DNA of 64,000 bases, from the NCBI GenBank assembly GCA_947502145.1, contig CANMYO010000004.1:287232-351231 (forward strand), in the 5' to 3' direction. Positions 54,681 through 63,943 of this stretch are shown here, in pieces. The position numbers were made by a program, and so were the translations under genes. The notes below the pieces were generated by a model. That model did not search any database, had not been told where the DNA came from, and saw nothing but the letters and a program-made list of their open reading frames with translations. Position 1 is the stretch's first letter. The number at the start of each line of letters is the position of its first letter. Source of the DNA: an uncultured Paracoccaceae bacterium. GTDB lineage: Bacteria; Pseudomonadota; Alphaproteobacteria; Rhodobacterales; Rhodobacteraceae.

Positions 54681-55430
54681 TCAGTTGCCCCAGACCGGCT
54701 TGAGCGTAACGTAGTAGTGATACTCAATCTGTTTGAACAAGATTCCACCGCGGTTGGGGACGTTCTGGCGGAACCCAAACGCCATCGCGCATACCAGCAT
54801 TGTTGGCGCGACGACCGCGATGATTGGCACGGCGCGGAGCACCTTGTCCCCGCGTGAATTCAGGCCGACCCAAATCGTCAGCGCCGTCCAAACACATGCC
54901 GTCAGACTGTCATCATCCCAGGCGCCCCATTCGGATTGGGGCAGGTTCGCAGCAAGCGCATAGGTGCCGCACAGCGCCATTGCGACAGCCGCAAGGATCA
55001 TTCGCGCTGCGTAACCACCGTGATAGCCGAATGTCAGTGCCGTGATCAAAAGCCCGCTTGCGAGAATAAAGTCGACACGTGGCACCAGCCCGGCGATGTA
55101 AAAGAACATGATCATCGCGAGTGTGGCAAAACGGATGGCTTCCAAACGGTTCCACCCAATGCCCAGCCCGGTAAGGGCAGTCTTCGCCCCGCCTGCTCTG
55201 ATCGCGACTGTCATCATGACCGTGGACAATACCAGCAGCGCAGAAAAGATGCCCAAAGGCACTATGGCCGCGGAATTGTACCAGTCCGCGGACCGCACAC
55301 CGGCGCGATTGCCCCCAAACAACGGAATGTCCCCGGTCCGCCACAAAAAGAATAATGAAAGGGACATCAAGACCAACGCGCCCCAGAAATCCCTTGCACG
55401 CAGAATGGCTCTGTCGTTGTCGCTGTCCAA
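54681..55430 (-). CDS. tctB: Tripartite tricarboxylate transporter, small permease TctB
   Basis: A 249-residue membrane protein with about four to five hydrophobic segments; it begins MDSDNDRAILRARDFWGALVLMSLSLFFLW. This is longer than classic TctB (about 150 residues). It is placed between tctC and tctA as usual. The start is an unusual TTG at 55430 supported by GAGGAGG at 7 nt. It ends 1 base before tctA. Confidence 0.9.
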   Translation of the reverse strand: MDSDNDRAILRARDFWGALVLMSLSLFFLWRTGDIPLFGGNRAGVRSADWYNSAAIVPLGIFSALLVLSTVMMTVAIRAGGAKTALTGLGIGWNRLEAIRFATLAMIMFFYIAGLVPRVDFILASGLLITALTFGYHGGYAARMILAAVAMALCGTYALAANLPQSEWGAWDDDSLTACVWTALTIWVGLNSRGDKVLRAVPIIAVVAPTMLVCAMAFGFRQNVPNRGGILFKQIEYHYYVTLKPVWGN

Positions 55431-55502
55431 GATCTTGCCTCCTCACCCCGAAAGAAGCGCGAGCAATCGCGCTTCTCGTTCTTATTGGCGTGACACTGCG
55501 TC

Positions 55503-56510
55503 TTATGGCTTTTCGATACCAAGGCTCATCGGATCAACGGTCGCGGCGCCAAGTTCCTGCAATGTGTAGGCAAAGTTCGCTTCAAGCGTGTTGAAGATCT
55601 TCTGTGCTTCTTCACCCGACTGGCCACCAATGTCGTAGTTGTTGGCCGCTGCCCATTCTGCGACGGTGTCGCCCGCCATGGCGGCGTCAAATGCAGCCGT
55701 GAGCGACGCTTTGACATCATCGCTTGCAGAGTTGTGCACGGCAAAGCCAATGGCCTGCTTCAGCGGCAAATAGGCGTCCAACCCGTCGTAGATGTCAAAG
55801 GCGGAAGGCACTGTCGCACCTGCGATTTCCGCACTTTCGGGTGTTAACATCGCCAATGGCTTCAGTTGACCACCTTCAATCAAGGCCGCCTGTTCGGCAA
55901 GCGAGGTCACGACCATCGCCACTTCGCCTGCAATTGCTGCCTCTTGGCCGGGTGCAGAGCCGCCGTATGGCACAAACAGAAACTCTGCGTCAGCACCATT
56001 CTGAATCGCCAGCAGGTTCAGATGATGAATTGAACCGGCACCCGATGCAGCGGCGGGAATTGTACCCGGTGCGGCCTTGGCGGCATCAACAAGCTCCTCA
56101 AGCGTATTGTATGGGCTGTCCGCGGGAACGGAGATCAAGTCAGGTGATCCGCCGACAATGAATGGATACCAATAATCAAATTTCTGGTCCCAGCCCCCCT
56201 GCACCGCTGCGGTGACATTGGATTCCGACAGGCCAACAAGCGTGTAGCCATCATCGGGTTGGTTCTTGACATAGACCATCCCGTTAGAGCCTGCGACGCC
56301 ACCGGTCTGGTTGATTACATTGATTGACACAGGCAGGTGCTTTTCCATTTCGGCCATGATCATGCGATTGATCGTGTCCGTGCCACCACCGGCCCCCCAG
56401 ACAACAGCGGTTGTAATATCCCGATAGGGGTATTCCTGCGCAGACGCGGATGTGCCCATCGTTGCCGCAAGCGCCGCGGCGGCCACGATCTTACCAAATG
56501 TTATCTTCAT
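55503..56510 (-). CDS. tctC: Tripartite tricarboxylate transporter, periplasmic binding protein TctC
   Basis: A 335-residue Bug-type receptor. Signal peptide MKITFGKIVAAAALAATMGTSASA then QEYPYRDIT. The binding domain has VVWGAGGGTDTINRMI and GGVAGSNGMVYV loops typical of the TctC/Bug family, which bind dicarboxylate or tricarboxylate groups. ATG 56510 is preceded by GGGAGGACC. The first gene of the transport operon; the ligand is unknown. Confidence 0.94.
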   Translation of the reverse strand: MKITFGKIVAAAALAATMGTSASAQEYPYRDITTAVVWGAGGGTDTINRMIMAEMEKHLPVSINVINQTGGVAGSNGMVYVKNQPDDGYTLVGLSESNVTAAVQGGWDQKFDYWYPFIVGGSPDLISVPADSPYNTLEELVDAAKAAPGTIPAAASGAGSIHHLNLLAIQNGADAEFLFVPYGGSAPGQEAAIAGEVAMVVTSLAEQAALIEGGQLKPLAMLTPESAEIAGATVPSAFDIYDGLDAYLPLKQAIGFAVHNSASDDVKASLTAAFDAAMAGDTVAEWAAANNYDIGGQSGEEAQKIFNTLEANFAYTLQELGAATVDPMSLGIEKP

Positions 56511-56559
56511 TCTCGGTCCTCCCAGACACAATGTGTTTTTGGTTGCGTTTATTTGCGTA

Positions 56560-56575
56560 TGCATTAAATCATGCA
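56560..56575. promoter_or_regulatory. Candidate GntR-type operator in the divergent promoter
   Basis: TGCAT (56560-56564) and ATGCA (56571-56575) form an inverted repeat spaced by TAAATC in an AT-rich stretch between tctC and the dehydrogenase gene. Its position would let the FadR-type regulator encoded at 58760 control both directions. Assignment is by position. Confidence 0.5.
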
Positions 56576-56643
56576 CTGTCAAACTTTTTGATGCGCCAAA
56601 CCTGAGAACGTGCAAATTGAGACCAGATGAGAAAGCAGGCCCA

Positions 56644-57735
56644 ATGACAGAAAAATTCAATATCGCGGTGTTCCAAGGCGATGGAATTGGGCCGGAAATC
56701 ATGGCTCCGACCGTTGAAATACTGGATCGGATGGCAAAGGTCAGCGGCAGCTACAGCTTACAGTTCAATGAGGCCCCTGCCGGTGCAGCGCACTATGCAA
56801 AAACAGGAGAATCACTGCCCGCCGCGTCGATGAAAGTTGCCCATGACGCCGATGCGATTCTTCTGTCGGCCATGGGATTGCCAGAAGTCCGATATGAAGA
56901 TGGGACGGAAATTTCGCCTCAGATCGAATTGCGAAAGGCGCTGAAGCTGTTTGCAGGAGTCAGGCCAGTGACAGTGCGCAAGGGGCAACGCACACCGCTG
57001 CACATGCCGGCGGGAAAAGAGATCGACTTTGTGCTGATCAGGGAAAGCACCGAAGGGCTCTTCTTCAGCCAGGGGTGTGGCGAGGTTAGCGAAAACGAAG
57101 CGCGCGAAACCCTGGTCATCACGCGCGAAGTTTCCGAAAAGTTATTCACATTCGCGTTTGATCTGGCCAAGACGCGCAAGACTGCAGGGCGCGGTCCGGG
57201 CCGGGTCACCTGTGTTGACAAAGCGAACGTGTTCCGCGCCTTCGCCTTCTTCCGCGATCTCTTTGATAAAGAGGCCGCGCGGCATCCCGATCTGATTGCG
57301 GATCACGCCTATGTCGATGCAACGGCCCTTTGGATGGTACAAAAGCCATGGGATTTTGACGTTCTGGTGACAGAGAATATGTTTGGCGACATCCTCTCTG
57401 ACCTTGGCGCAGGGCTGATGGGTGGGCTGGGGCTGGCCCCGTCAGCTGATATCGGTCTGGACAATGCGGTCTTTCAACCTTGCCACGGCTCTGCCCCGGA
57501 CATTGCGGGTCAGGGCATCGCAAACCCATTCGCCATGCTGCTGTCGGCAGCGATGATGCTGGACTGGCTTGGTCTGCGTCATGAGAATGCAGCGATGCGG
57601 CGTGATGGTGATCGCTTGCGCGAAGCGGTCGAAGATGTCGTCGCCCAGGCACAAGCTCTGACCCGCGATCTGGGCGGCACAGCTGGAACCCGTCAGGCGG
57701 CTGAGGCGATCGAAAACGCATTGTTTGTCAAATGA
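56644..57735 (+). CDS. Isocitrate/isopropylmalate dehydrogenase family enzyme
   Basis: A 363-residue beta-decarboxylating dehydrogenase of the LeuB/Icd/tartrate dehydrogenase family. FQGDGIGPEIMAPTVEIL is the NAD-binding start; LIRESTEGLF, VDKANVFRAFAFF (catalytic Lys), and TENMFGDILSDLGAG (metal-binding Asp residues) are intact, and HGSAPDIAGQGIANPFAM is the adenine-binding loop. It would oxidise and decarboxylate a malate- or tartrate-like acid using NAD+. The remote location from leu genes and the linkage to TctCBA suggest a catabolic substrate. ATGA overlap with the next gene. Confidence 0.9.
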   Translation: MTEKFNIAVFQGDGIGPEIMAPTVEILDRMAKVSGSYSLQFNEAPAGAAHYAKTGESLPAASMKVAHDADAILLSAMGLPEVRYEDGTEISPQIELRKALKLFAGVRPVTVRKGQRTPLHMPAGKEIDFVLIRESTEGLFFSQGCGEVSENEARETLVITREVSEKLFTFAFDLAKTRKTAGRGPGRVTCVDKANVFRAFAFFRDLFDKEAARHPDLIADHAYVDATALWMVQKPWDFDVLVTENMFGDILSDLGAGLMGGLGLAPSADIGLDNAVFQPCHGSAPDIAGQGIANPFAMLLSAAMMLDWLGLRHENAAMRRDGDRLREAVEDVVAQAQALTRDLGGTAGTRQAAEAIENALFVK

Positions 57736-58763
57736 CCGCTGATCGGATGGTTCGTGTTGCCTGCGTCGGAGCCGGGTACTTTGCGCAGTTTCATTATGGC
57801 AGCTGGGCCCGCGATGCGCGTGTCACGTTGGTCGGGTCCTGTAGCCGTGACATCGCCAAGGCCAAAGCTACCGGACTGCCAGCCTATGATGATGTCGCCA
57901 CAATGTTGGCAGAGACGTCACCCGATATCCTTGACGTTATCCTGCCTCCTGTCGCGCACGCCGAAACCATTCGCAAAGCACTCTCTGCGGGCGTCAAATG
58001 GCTGATCTGCCAAAAGCCGTTTTGCAATGATCTCGATGAAGCCAAGCAGATCGTCGCAGAAGCCAAGGCCGTTGGTGCCATCATTGTCGTACACGAAAAT
58101 TTCCGATTTCAACCCTGGTTCCGTGCGATCAAGTCCGCCTTGGATGATGGGCTTATCGGGGATGTCATGCAGGTTACATTTCGGCTGCGTCCCGGTGATG
58201 GACAGGGACCGGACGCCTATCTCGATCGCCAACCCTATTTCCAGCAGATGGAGCGATTTCTGATTCACGAAACCGGTGTGCACTACATCGACACGTTCCG
58301 GTTTCTCTTGGGCGATCCGACAGCGGTTTACGCTGATTTGCAAAAGTTGAACCCGGTTATTGCTGGCGAAGATGCAGGCCACGTCTTGCTGAGTTATCCG
58401 AACGGTGTGCGCGCGATACTTGATGGGAACCGCAACCTGGATCACGCCGCCGACAACCTGCGCCGGACGATGGGCGAAGCACTTGTCGAAGGCACGCGAG
58501 GCACCATCACACTTGCGGGCGATGGCTCTGTCAGTTTCCGACCATTTGGTGCGACCGAAAGCGTTTGCATTTTACCACCAGATGAGTGGGACGGCTTTGG
58601 GGGCGATTGCGTTCATGCCTTGCAAACGCATGTGATTTCAGGCTTTCTTGACGGTAAGGCAATTGAAAACGAGGCCAGCGATTACTTGATGGTCATTGAA
58701 ATAGAGAATGCGATATACAAGTCTTCCCGGTCGGGCAGCAAAATGAGGCTGCAAGATCGGTGA
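57732..58763 (+). CDS. Gfo/Idh/MocA-family oxidoreductase
   Basis: A 343-residue NAD(P)-dependent oxidoreductase with a Rossmann N-terminus (VACVGAGYFAQFHYGSW) and the C-terminal dimerisation domain. LICQKPFCNDLDEAKQ carries the conserved Lys-Pro (KPF), and the segment around LIHETGVHYIDTFRFLLG holds the His of the family's EKP...H catalytic motif. Substrates are usually sugars, inositols or their acids. It overlaps the neighbouring genes at both ends (ATGA and GTGA). Confidence 0.9.
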   Translation: MTADRMVRVACVGAGYFAQFHYGSWARDARVTLVGSCSRDIAKAKATGLPAYDDVATMLAETSPDILDVILPPVAHAETIRKALSAGVKWLICQKPFCNDLDEAKQIVAEAKAVGAIIVVHENFRFQPWFRAIKSALDDGLIGDVMQVTFRLRPGDGQGPDAYLDRQPYFQQMERFLIHETGVHYIDTFRFLLGDPTAVYADLQKLNPVIAGEDAGHVLLSYPNGVRAILDGNRNLDHAADNLRRTMGEALVEGTRGTITLAGDGSVSFRPFGATESVCILPPDEWDGFGGDCVHALQTHVISGFLDGKAIENEASDYLMVIEIENAIYKSSRSGSKMRLQDR

Positions 58764-59437
58764 ACGTCGGCATTGAAAAGCCCCTTTCAAACTCGCAACG
58801 TGCTGTGCGTGACCTGCGAGAGATGATCTTCTCTGGCGAACTTTCGGCAGGATCAGATCATCTGGAATCCGAACTCGCCTCTCAGCTCAACATGTCCCGC
58901 ACACCTGTCCGCGAGGCCGTGCTGATGCTCGAAGGACAGGGTCTACTGGAACTGCGCCCGCGCAAAGGCGTTCGCATCCTGCCCTTGTCGCCCAGCGATA
59001 TGGCTGAAATCTATGATGTCCTGACCGAGCTTGAAAGCCTTGCAGCGCAGGATGCGGCGCGCGCGAATTATACGGATGCAGATCTGTCGGACCTCGCCCA
59101 AGCGATTGATGATATGGACGTTGCGATTGCGGATTCTGATTTGGATGCCTGGGCGCTTGCGGACGACAATTTCCATACAGAACTTGTCCGGCTCGGCAGA
59201 AACAGCAGGGTCATCGCAATCGTGAACATGATGAGCGATCAGGTCAGGCGGGCCCGCGCCAGCACATTGTTCATCCGCCCGCTACCAACGAAATCAAACG
59301 CGGATCACCGGCTGGTCTACCAGTCAATCAGGGCCGGGGACGCAGAAACGGCGCGCAAAACGCACCGTGAGCATCGCCAACATGCAAAGACCATCCTCGT
59401 TGATCTTTTGGAAAAACACAGGCTTAGGTTTCTCTAG
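58760..59437 (+). CDS. GntR-family (FadR/FCD) regulator
   Basis: A 225-residue regulator with the winged helix DLREMIFSGELSAGSDHLESELASQLNMSRTPVREAVLMLEGQGLLELRPRKGVRILPL and a helical FCD ligand domain (residues about 75-220, with metal-binding Asp/His in DDNFHTELVRLGRN and a later His). It probably represses the divergent transport and dehydrogenase genes until a carboxylate binds. GTG 58760 overlaps the preceding stop. Ligand unknown. Confidence 0.9.
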   Translation: MNVGIEKPLSNSQRAVRDLREMIFSGELSAGSDHLESELASQLNMSRTPVREAVLMLEGQGLLELRPRKGVRILPLSPSDMAEIYDVLTELESLAAQDAARANYTDADLSDLAQAIDDMDVAIADSDLDAWALADDNFHTELVRLGRNSRVIAIVNMMSDQVRRARASTLFIRPLPTKSNADHRLVYQSIRAGDAETARKTHREHRQHAKTILVDLLEKHRLRFL

Positions 59438-59463
59438 CCTGCGGACATCAGGATTTACACGTC

Positions 59464-60180
59464 ATGATCTCGCTGGAAATTTGCATTGATACCGTTTCCG
59501 GCCTGACCGCTGCAAAAGCCGGTGGCGCCGACAGGGTCGAACTTTGCAGCGCCTTGGCATTGGGCGGGCTGACACCCTCGCCGGGGCTGATTAATGCTGC
59601 GGCCAAGTCTTCTCTCCCCGCACATGCGATGATACGACCACAGGCCGGCGATTTCCGTGTTGATGACGCCCTGCTTGACGTGATGAAAGCAGACATCGAA
59701 ACCGCAGGCGCGGCCGGGCTTGCGGGTGTTGTCATCGGCGCGCTGACTGCTGATCGTCATCTGGATGTCCCCCGTCTGCGCGACCTGATTGCAATCGCCG
59801 GACCAATGGAGGTAACGCTGCATCGGGCCATCGACCTTTGCGAAGATCCCGTTCAAGCTGTTGAAATCGCTGCAAATCTGGGAATCAAGCGCATCCTTAC
59901 CTCTGGTGGCGCCTTCAGCGCAGTTCATGGCACCGAGACAATTGCAAAAATGGTCACCGTCGCGGACGGGCGATTGGCAATCATGGCAGGGTCTGGGCTA
60001 ACGTCAGAAAACGTCTGCGACGTGATTGGCAGGACCGGTGTCGAGGATGTGCACGCATCAGCTTCCACATCCACGCTAATGCCGCCCGATATTGTCAAAA
60101 TGGGATTTGCTGGCACAACATCGCGAGACACCAGCCCAATACGCGTCCGTGCCATTCGCGAGGCAATTGAAGGCCTGTGA
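59464..60180 (+). CDS. cutC: CutC-family protein
   Basis: A 238-residue TIM-barrel protein with the family start EICIDTVSGLTAAKAGGADRVELCSALALGGLTPSPGLI and the RPQAGDFRVDD and LTSGGAF elements. E. coli CutC was linked to copper tolerance, but this is not established as a catalytic role, and CutC occurs in sugar or carboxylate catabolic loci. Here it follows the GntR gene by 26 bp and ends the locus. The Cys residues of interest are near the N-terminus (Cys7 and Cys28). Confidence 0.88.
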   Translation: MISLEICIDTVSGLTAAKAGGADRVELCSALALGGLTPSPGLINAAAKSSLPAHAMIRPQAGDFRVDDALLDVMKADIETAGAAGLAGVVIGALTADRHLDVPRLRDLIAIAGPMEVTLHRAIDLCEDPVQAVEIAANLGIKRILTSGGAFSAVHGTETIAKMVTVADGRLAIMAGSGLTSENVCDVIGRTGVEDVHASASTSTLMPPDIVKMGFAGTTSRDTSPIRVRAIREAIEGL

Positions 60181-60787
60181 TCAAAGGCCAAGCTGCCATC
60201 ACAATGATTCTGGTGAGCCGCGCTGAAATCGGCACTTTGCACCCGAACTAGCCGAACATGTCGGTAAGGGCATAAGGTAACCTAAGGCTTAGTGCGGCTT
60301 GCGCCAATTTCGGTCCACCTGCCATTCTTCAAAGCGATTGCGGGCCTCGCCTAACGAGGCGAACAGCACTTCATTGAAGCATTCATCGCGTAGCTTGCCA
60401 TTGGGGGGAAGACGGCCCCGCTCTCGAGATGGGGCCGCGTAATTGTCCAGCAGAGCATCATCTGTCGTCAGAATTTTTTTGGGACCAATGCCGACCGCTC
60501 GATAGACCGCTCAAAAACCCGGCTTCTGAGCCAATACAAGGCCTAATACCACGTGACACCCGCTGAGCATTTGATCTTATGGTGCGCTCTATCGGAAAAA
60601 GCTCGAACCAGTTATCGGCTGTGTTTGACGAGCTTTCACGATGGGATGATGTGCTGAAAGACACGAGCTTGGGGCCTAAACCGCCTAAGCCTTAGCACTC
60701 TCCACTTCTAACTTCTTGTTATTACAAAGCGCAAAAACATGCTGCTGCTTCAGCGGTATGCCTTCGCACAATTGAACTCCTAAAATC
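60181..60787. other. 607 bp without an intact gene at the mobile-region boundary
   Basis: This stretch separates the chromosomal CutC locus from the mobilisation genes. It contains a transposase 3' remnant on the minus strand (60289-60402) and two copies of CTAAGnCTTAG in inverted-type context (60282-60300 and 60678-60695, about 17 of 19 positions alike), possibly ends of a degraded element. Several short frames exist, but none has a recognisable start or family. Confidence 0.6.
60289..60402 (-). pseudogene. 3' end of an IS3-family transposase (OrfB)
   Basis: The minus strand reads NGKLRDECFNEVLFASLGEARNRFEEWQ and then a run ending NWRKPH before TAA at 60289-60291. It resembles the integrase-core C-terminus of IS3-type OrfB proteins (DNGSPRDECLNETLF…, …YNTVRPH), with the conserved Glu. 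Upstream the frame does not continue, so only this tail remains. Confidence 0.75.
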
Positions 60788-61195
60788 ATGAAATCTAAAC
60801 ACCCGAACCAGAACGCTGGGCGGTCGCCAGTCTCTGTACGGTTGACCGGTGATGAGCGTTCAATCCTAAAGTCTGAAGCTGGTGACAAGTCACTTAGCGA
60901 ACACATCCGAACACGACTATTCCGCCCTAACACTACCAAATTAACGGATGAACCGGTGCAACGGATATCCTCGCTGGAACGTCAAAAACTGTTGGCACAA
61001 ATATTGCCCGAACTGGGCAAATCCACGATCTCCGCTCACCTGAAAGAACTTGCTGAACTCGCTCGATTAGGACTGCTCCCCGAATGCAACGAGCTTTGCG
61101 AAACGCTGCGGCGCACAGAAGCAGAACTAGGTGAATTGCGGCTGACCTTGTTACGGGGGCTCGGCTTGCGCCCCAAGTCAGGCGGGTCAAAATGA
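60788..61195 (+). CDS. MobC-like mobilisation accessory protein
   Basis: A 135-residue protein upstream of a relaxase gene and overlapping it by 4 bp (ATGA). It starts MKSKHPNQNAGRSPVSVRLTGDERSILKSEAGDKSLSEHIRTRLF, a pattern like the N-terminal ribbon-helix-helix of MobC proteins, and then has helical, leucine-rich sequence (HLKELAELARLGLLPEC). It probably binds near oriT to help the relaxase. No oriT nick site could be identified in the gap upstream. Confidence 0.7.
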   Translation: MKSKHPNQNAGRSPVSVRLTGDERSILKSEAGDKSLSEHIRTRLFRPNTTKLTDEPVQRISSLERQKLLAQILPELGKSTISAHLKELAELARLGLLPECNELCETLRRTEAELGELRLTLLRGLGLRPKSGGSK

Positions 61196-63943
61196 TCCTG
61201 AAAGCATCCCAGCGTGGTGGAGCAAAAAGCTCTAGCAGCGCACCTGCTTAATGCCGATGACAATGAGCATATTGATGTTCACTGTGTGCGTGGCTTCATG
61301 GCGACCGATGTGACTGGTGCCCTGCAAGAAATCGAAGCGATTGCTCGCGCCACACAGTGCAAGCAACCCTTGTTTTCGCTGTCGTTGTCACCGCCGAAAT
61401 ACGCCACTGTCTCCAATCAAAACTTTGACGACGCAATCAACGAAGCGCTGTCTCGGACGGGCTTGTCAGGAATGCCCCATGTCGTGATCTTTCACGAAAA
61501 GCATGGCCGCCGTCACGCTCATGTCGTGGCTAGCCGGATAGATACCAATGCTATGAAAGCGGTAAACCTATCTTTCTTCAAAGATCGCCTGATGGAACTG
61601 TCACGCGAACTGTTTGTGACCCATGGATGGGATATGCCCAAAGGACACGAAGACCGCGCGCTGTCTGATCCACTGAACTACACCCTAGAAGAGTATCAGG
61701 TCTCCGCGCGCTCCAAACGTGATCCACAGACGGTGAAATCCGCTTTACAGACCTGCTGGGCGCAATCCGACAGTAAACAGAGTTTCACGGCGTCATTGCG
61801 CGAAGCTGGTTTTGCGCTCGCTCGCGGCGACAGGCGCGGTTTTGTCGCTGTCGATACCGATGGCAACATTTACTCTCTTAGCCGCTGGCTCGGCGTGAAA
61901 ACCAAAGAGCTGAAATCGCGCCTTGTTCATCCTCAACAACTGCCTTCAGTTCAACAGGCGATTGAAACTCTCGCTGCCATGCGGACGGAATTACGTGAAC
62001 AGGATCGCAATGCCAATCTCGCAAGGATTGTCAGCCATATCGAAAAACTTACGCATAAAAAGAAGTTAGCAATCGCGGGGCATCGGTCCAATCGGGCCGC
62101 TCTGAGAGCAACCCACGATACAGAAATCGAGGAACTTGCTCGCGAATTCATCAGAACAAAAAACACGCTGCGCGGGTTGTTTCATTGGGCAACGGGACGG
62201 CGACATCAACTCGTTTCAGCTCATCGAGCCGGACTGACAGCACTTCGCGAGAAGCACGACATCAAGCTCCTGTCTCTGTCATCAGAACAATGCGCCGAAA
62301 TCAGAGCACTGCGCGAGGAAGTCAAATCTCTTGAGAACGAACGAGACAGGATTACTGGGCACACCCCAAATGCTGAAAACTATGATTTGGTTCGACCACC
62401 TCGTGATGAAGCGCTATTTACTGCCGCACAAATACGAAAGTCCCCTGTCCGAATTCTGGAAGTGTTGACCGATACGGAAGCCAGTTTTTCTTCGAATGAT
62501 ATTCGACGTTCGTTGGCTCGATATATTCAGGGCCATGCTGATCAGAGGGCCGCCCTTGAAGCTGTTCTGACCTCGCCAAAACTGATGAAGCTCGGCGATG
62601 ATCGCTTCACCAGTAAAGCATACCATAACCTAGAGTCGGACCTGTTCGCTCGTGCCAAATCAATGGTTGAAACAAAGGCATTTGGGGTCAATCCATCGTA
62701 TTTAAAGGCTGCCATTGAACGGCAGAATAAAGCCCTTCAATCTTCGGTCGGTGCTAACCTAAGTGATGAACAATGCAATGCGATCAAACACGCTCTAAAC
62801 CGCCGCCAACTTTGCGCGGTTGTCGGGTATGCTGGTGCAGGGAAAAGCACCATGCTTGCAGCAGCTAAGGATGCATGGACACAACAAGGTTATCGAGTAT
62901 TAGGTGCCGCGCTGGCCGGTAAGGCAGCGGATGGGCTGCAACAAGCCTCAGGCATTCCCAGCCGCACCCTAGCTTCATGGGAGATGAGTTGGAAGAATGG
63001 GCGATCACTCCTAAAGCCGGGTGACGTGATGGTGATTGATGAAGCATCGATGGTCGGTTCAGCCCAAATGGCGTGCATTGTCCGGGAAGTTCAAAAAAGG
63101 CAGGCCAAGTTGGTATTGGTTGGTGATCCTGCGCAGCTATCGGCAATCAATGCTGGCACCCCATACGCTGGCATCGTTGAGCGGACTGGCGCGGCACGCC
63201 TCACAGAGATTCGACGCCAGAAATTGGATTGGCAAAAGCGCGCTTCACGCAACCTAGCGGAAGGTCGGATTGATGATGCGATGCGAGTATACGAGGAAAG
63301 CGGTGCCGTCACATACGCAGAATCCACGGATTCTGCCGTCGGTGCGCTTGTGGAAGCCTACATGGCCGATCTCGAACTTCACGGCAATGACAAGTCTCGC
63401 CTGGCGCTGGCTCAAACGCGCGCTGGTGTTCATGCAATCAATGGGGCCATCCGTGCTGCGCGCAAATCGGCGGGAGATTTTCAAGACGAAACGATCATTC
63501 AAACCGACCATGGACCACGCGCATTTGCGCCAGGCGACCGGATTGTGTTCACAAAAAATGTTGCGCGGCTCGGTTTGCGCAACGGCATGCACGGGACGGT
63601 GACTTTGGTTGGAAATTCGAAGCTGCGCGTAGGTTTGGAGGATGGTCAATTTGTCACAATTCCCTACAGAAAATATCTAGCTTTCGATCATGGCTACGCT
63701 ACGACAATCCATAAGGCCCAAGGGGTGACCGTTGACCACTCCTATGTGCTAACCAATAGGAACATGAATGCGGGGTTGAAATACGTTGCTTTGACCAGAC
63801 ACAGAGACGGTTTACAGGTATTTTCCGACCTGTCTCTTCGATCTGAAAAAATACAAAAGCCCAAGGACATCGACAAGGAACCTAGAAAACACACTGAATA
63901 CTATAGTTCTAGCTCAACGTACTCTAGGGTCAGGACCCATTGA
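61192..63943 (+). pseudogene. Relaxase with C-terminal helicase, 5' frameshift and truncated 3' end
   Basis: The protein has an N-terminal relaxase domain (residues about 1-180; HEKHGRRHAHVVASRID carries the His motif), a central coiled-coil region, and a TraA-type helicase (VGYAGAGKST Walker A, VIDEASMVGSAQ Walker B, KAQGVTV, YVALTRHRDGL). The frame is open from 61214, but the natural start is ATG 61192, overlapping the MobC-like stop, with MILKASQRGGAK. That start frame leaves the relaxase frame at an AAAAA run (61224-61228). Losing one A joins it smoothly (…GGAK-ALAAHLLN). The C-terminus runs into the IS end. Confidence 0.85.
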
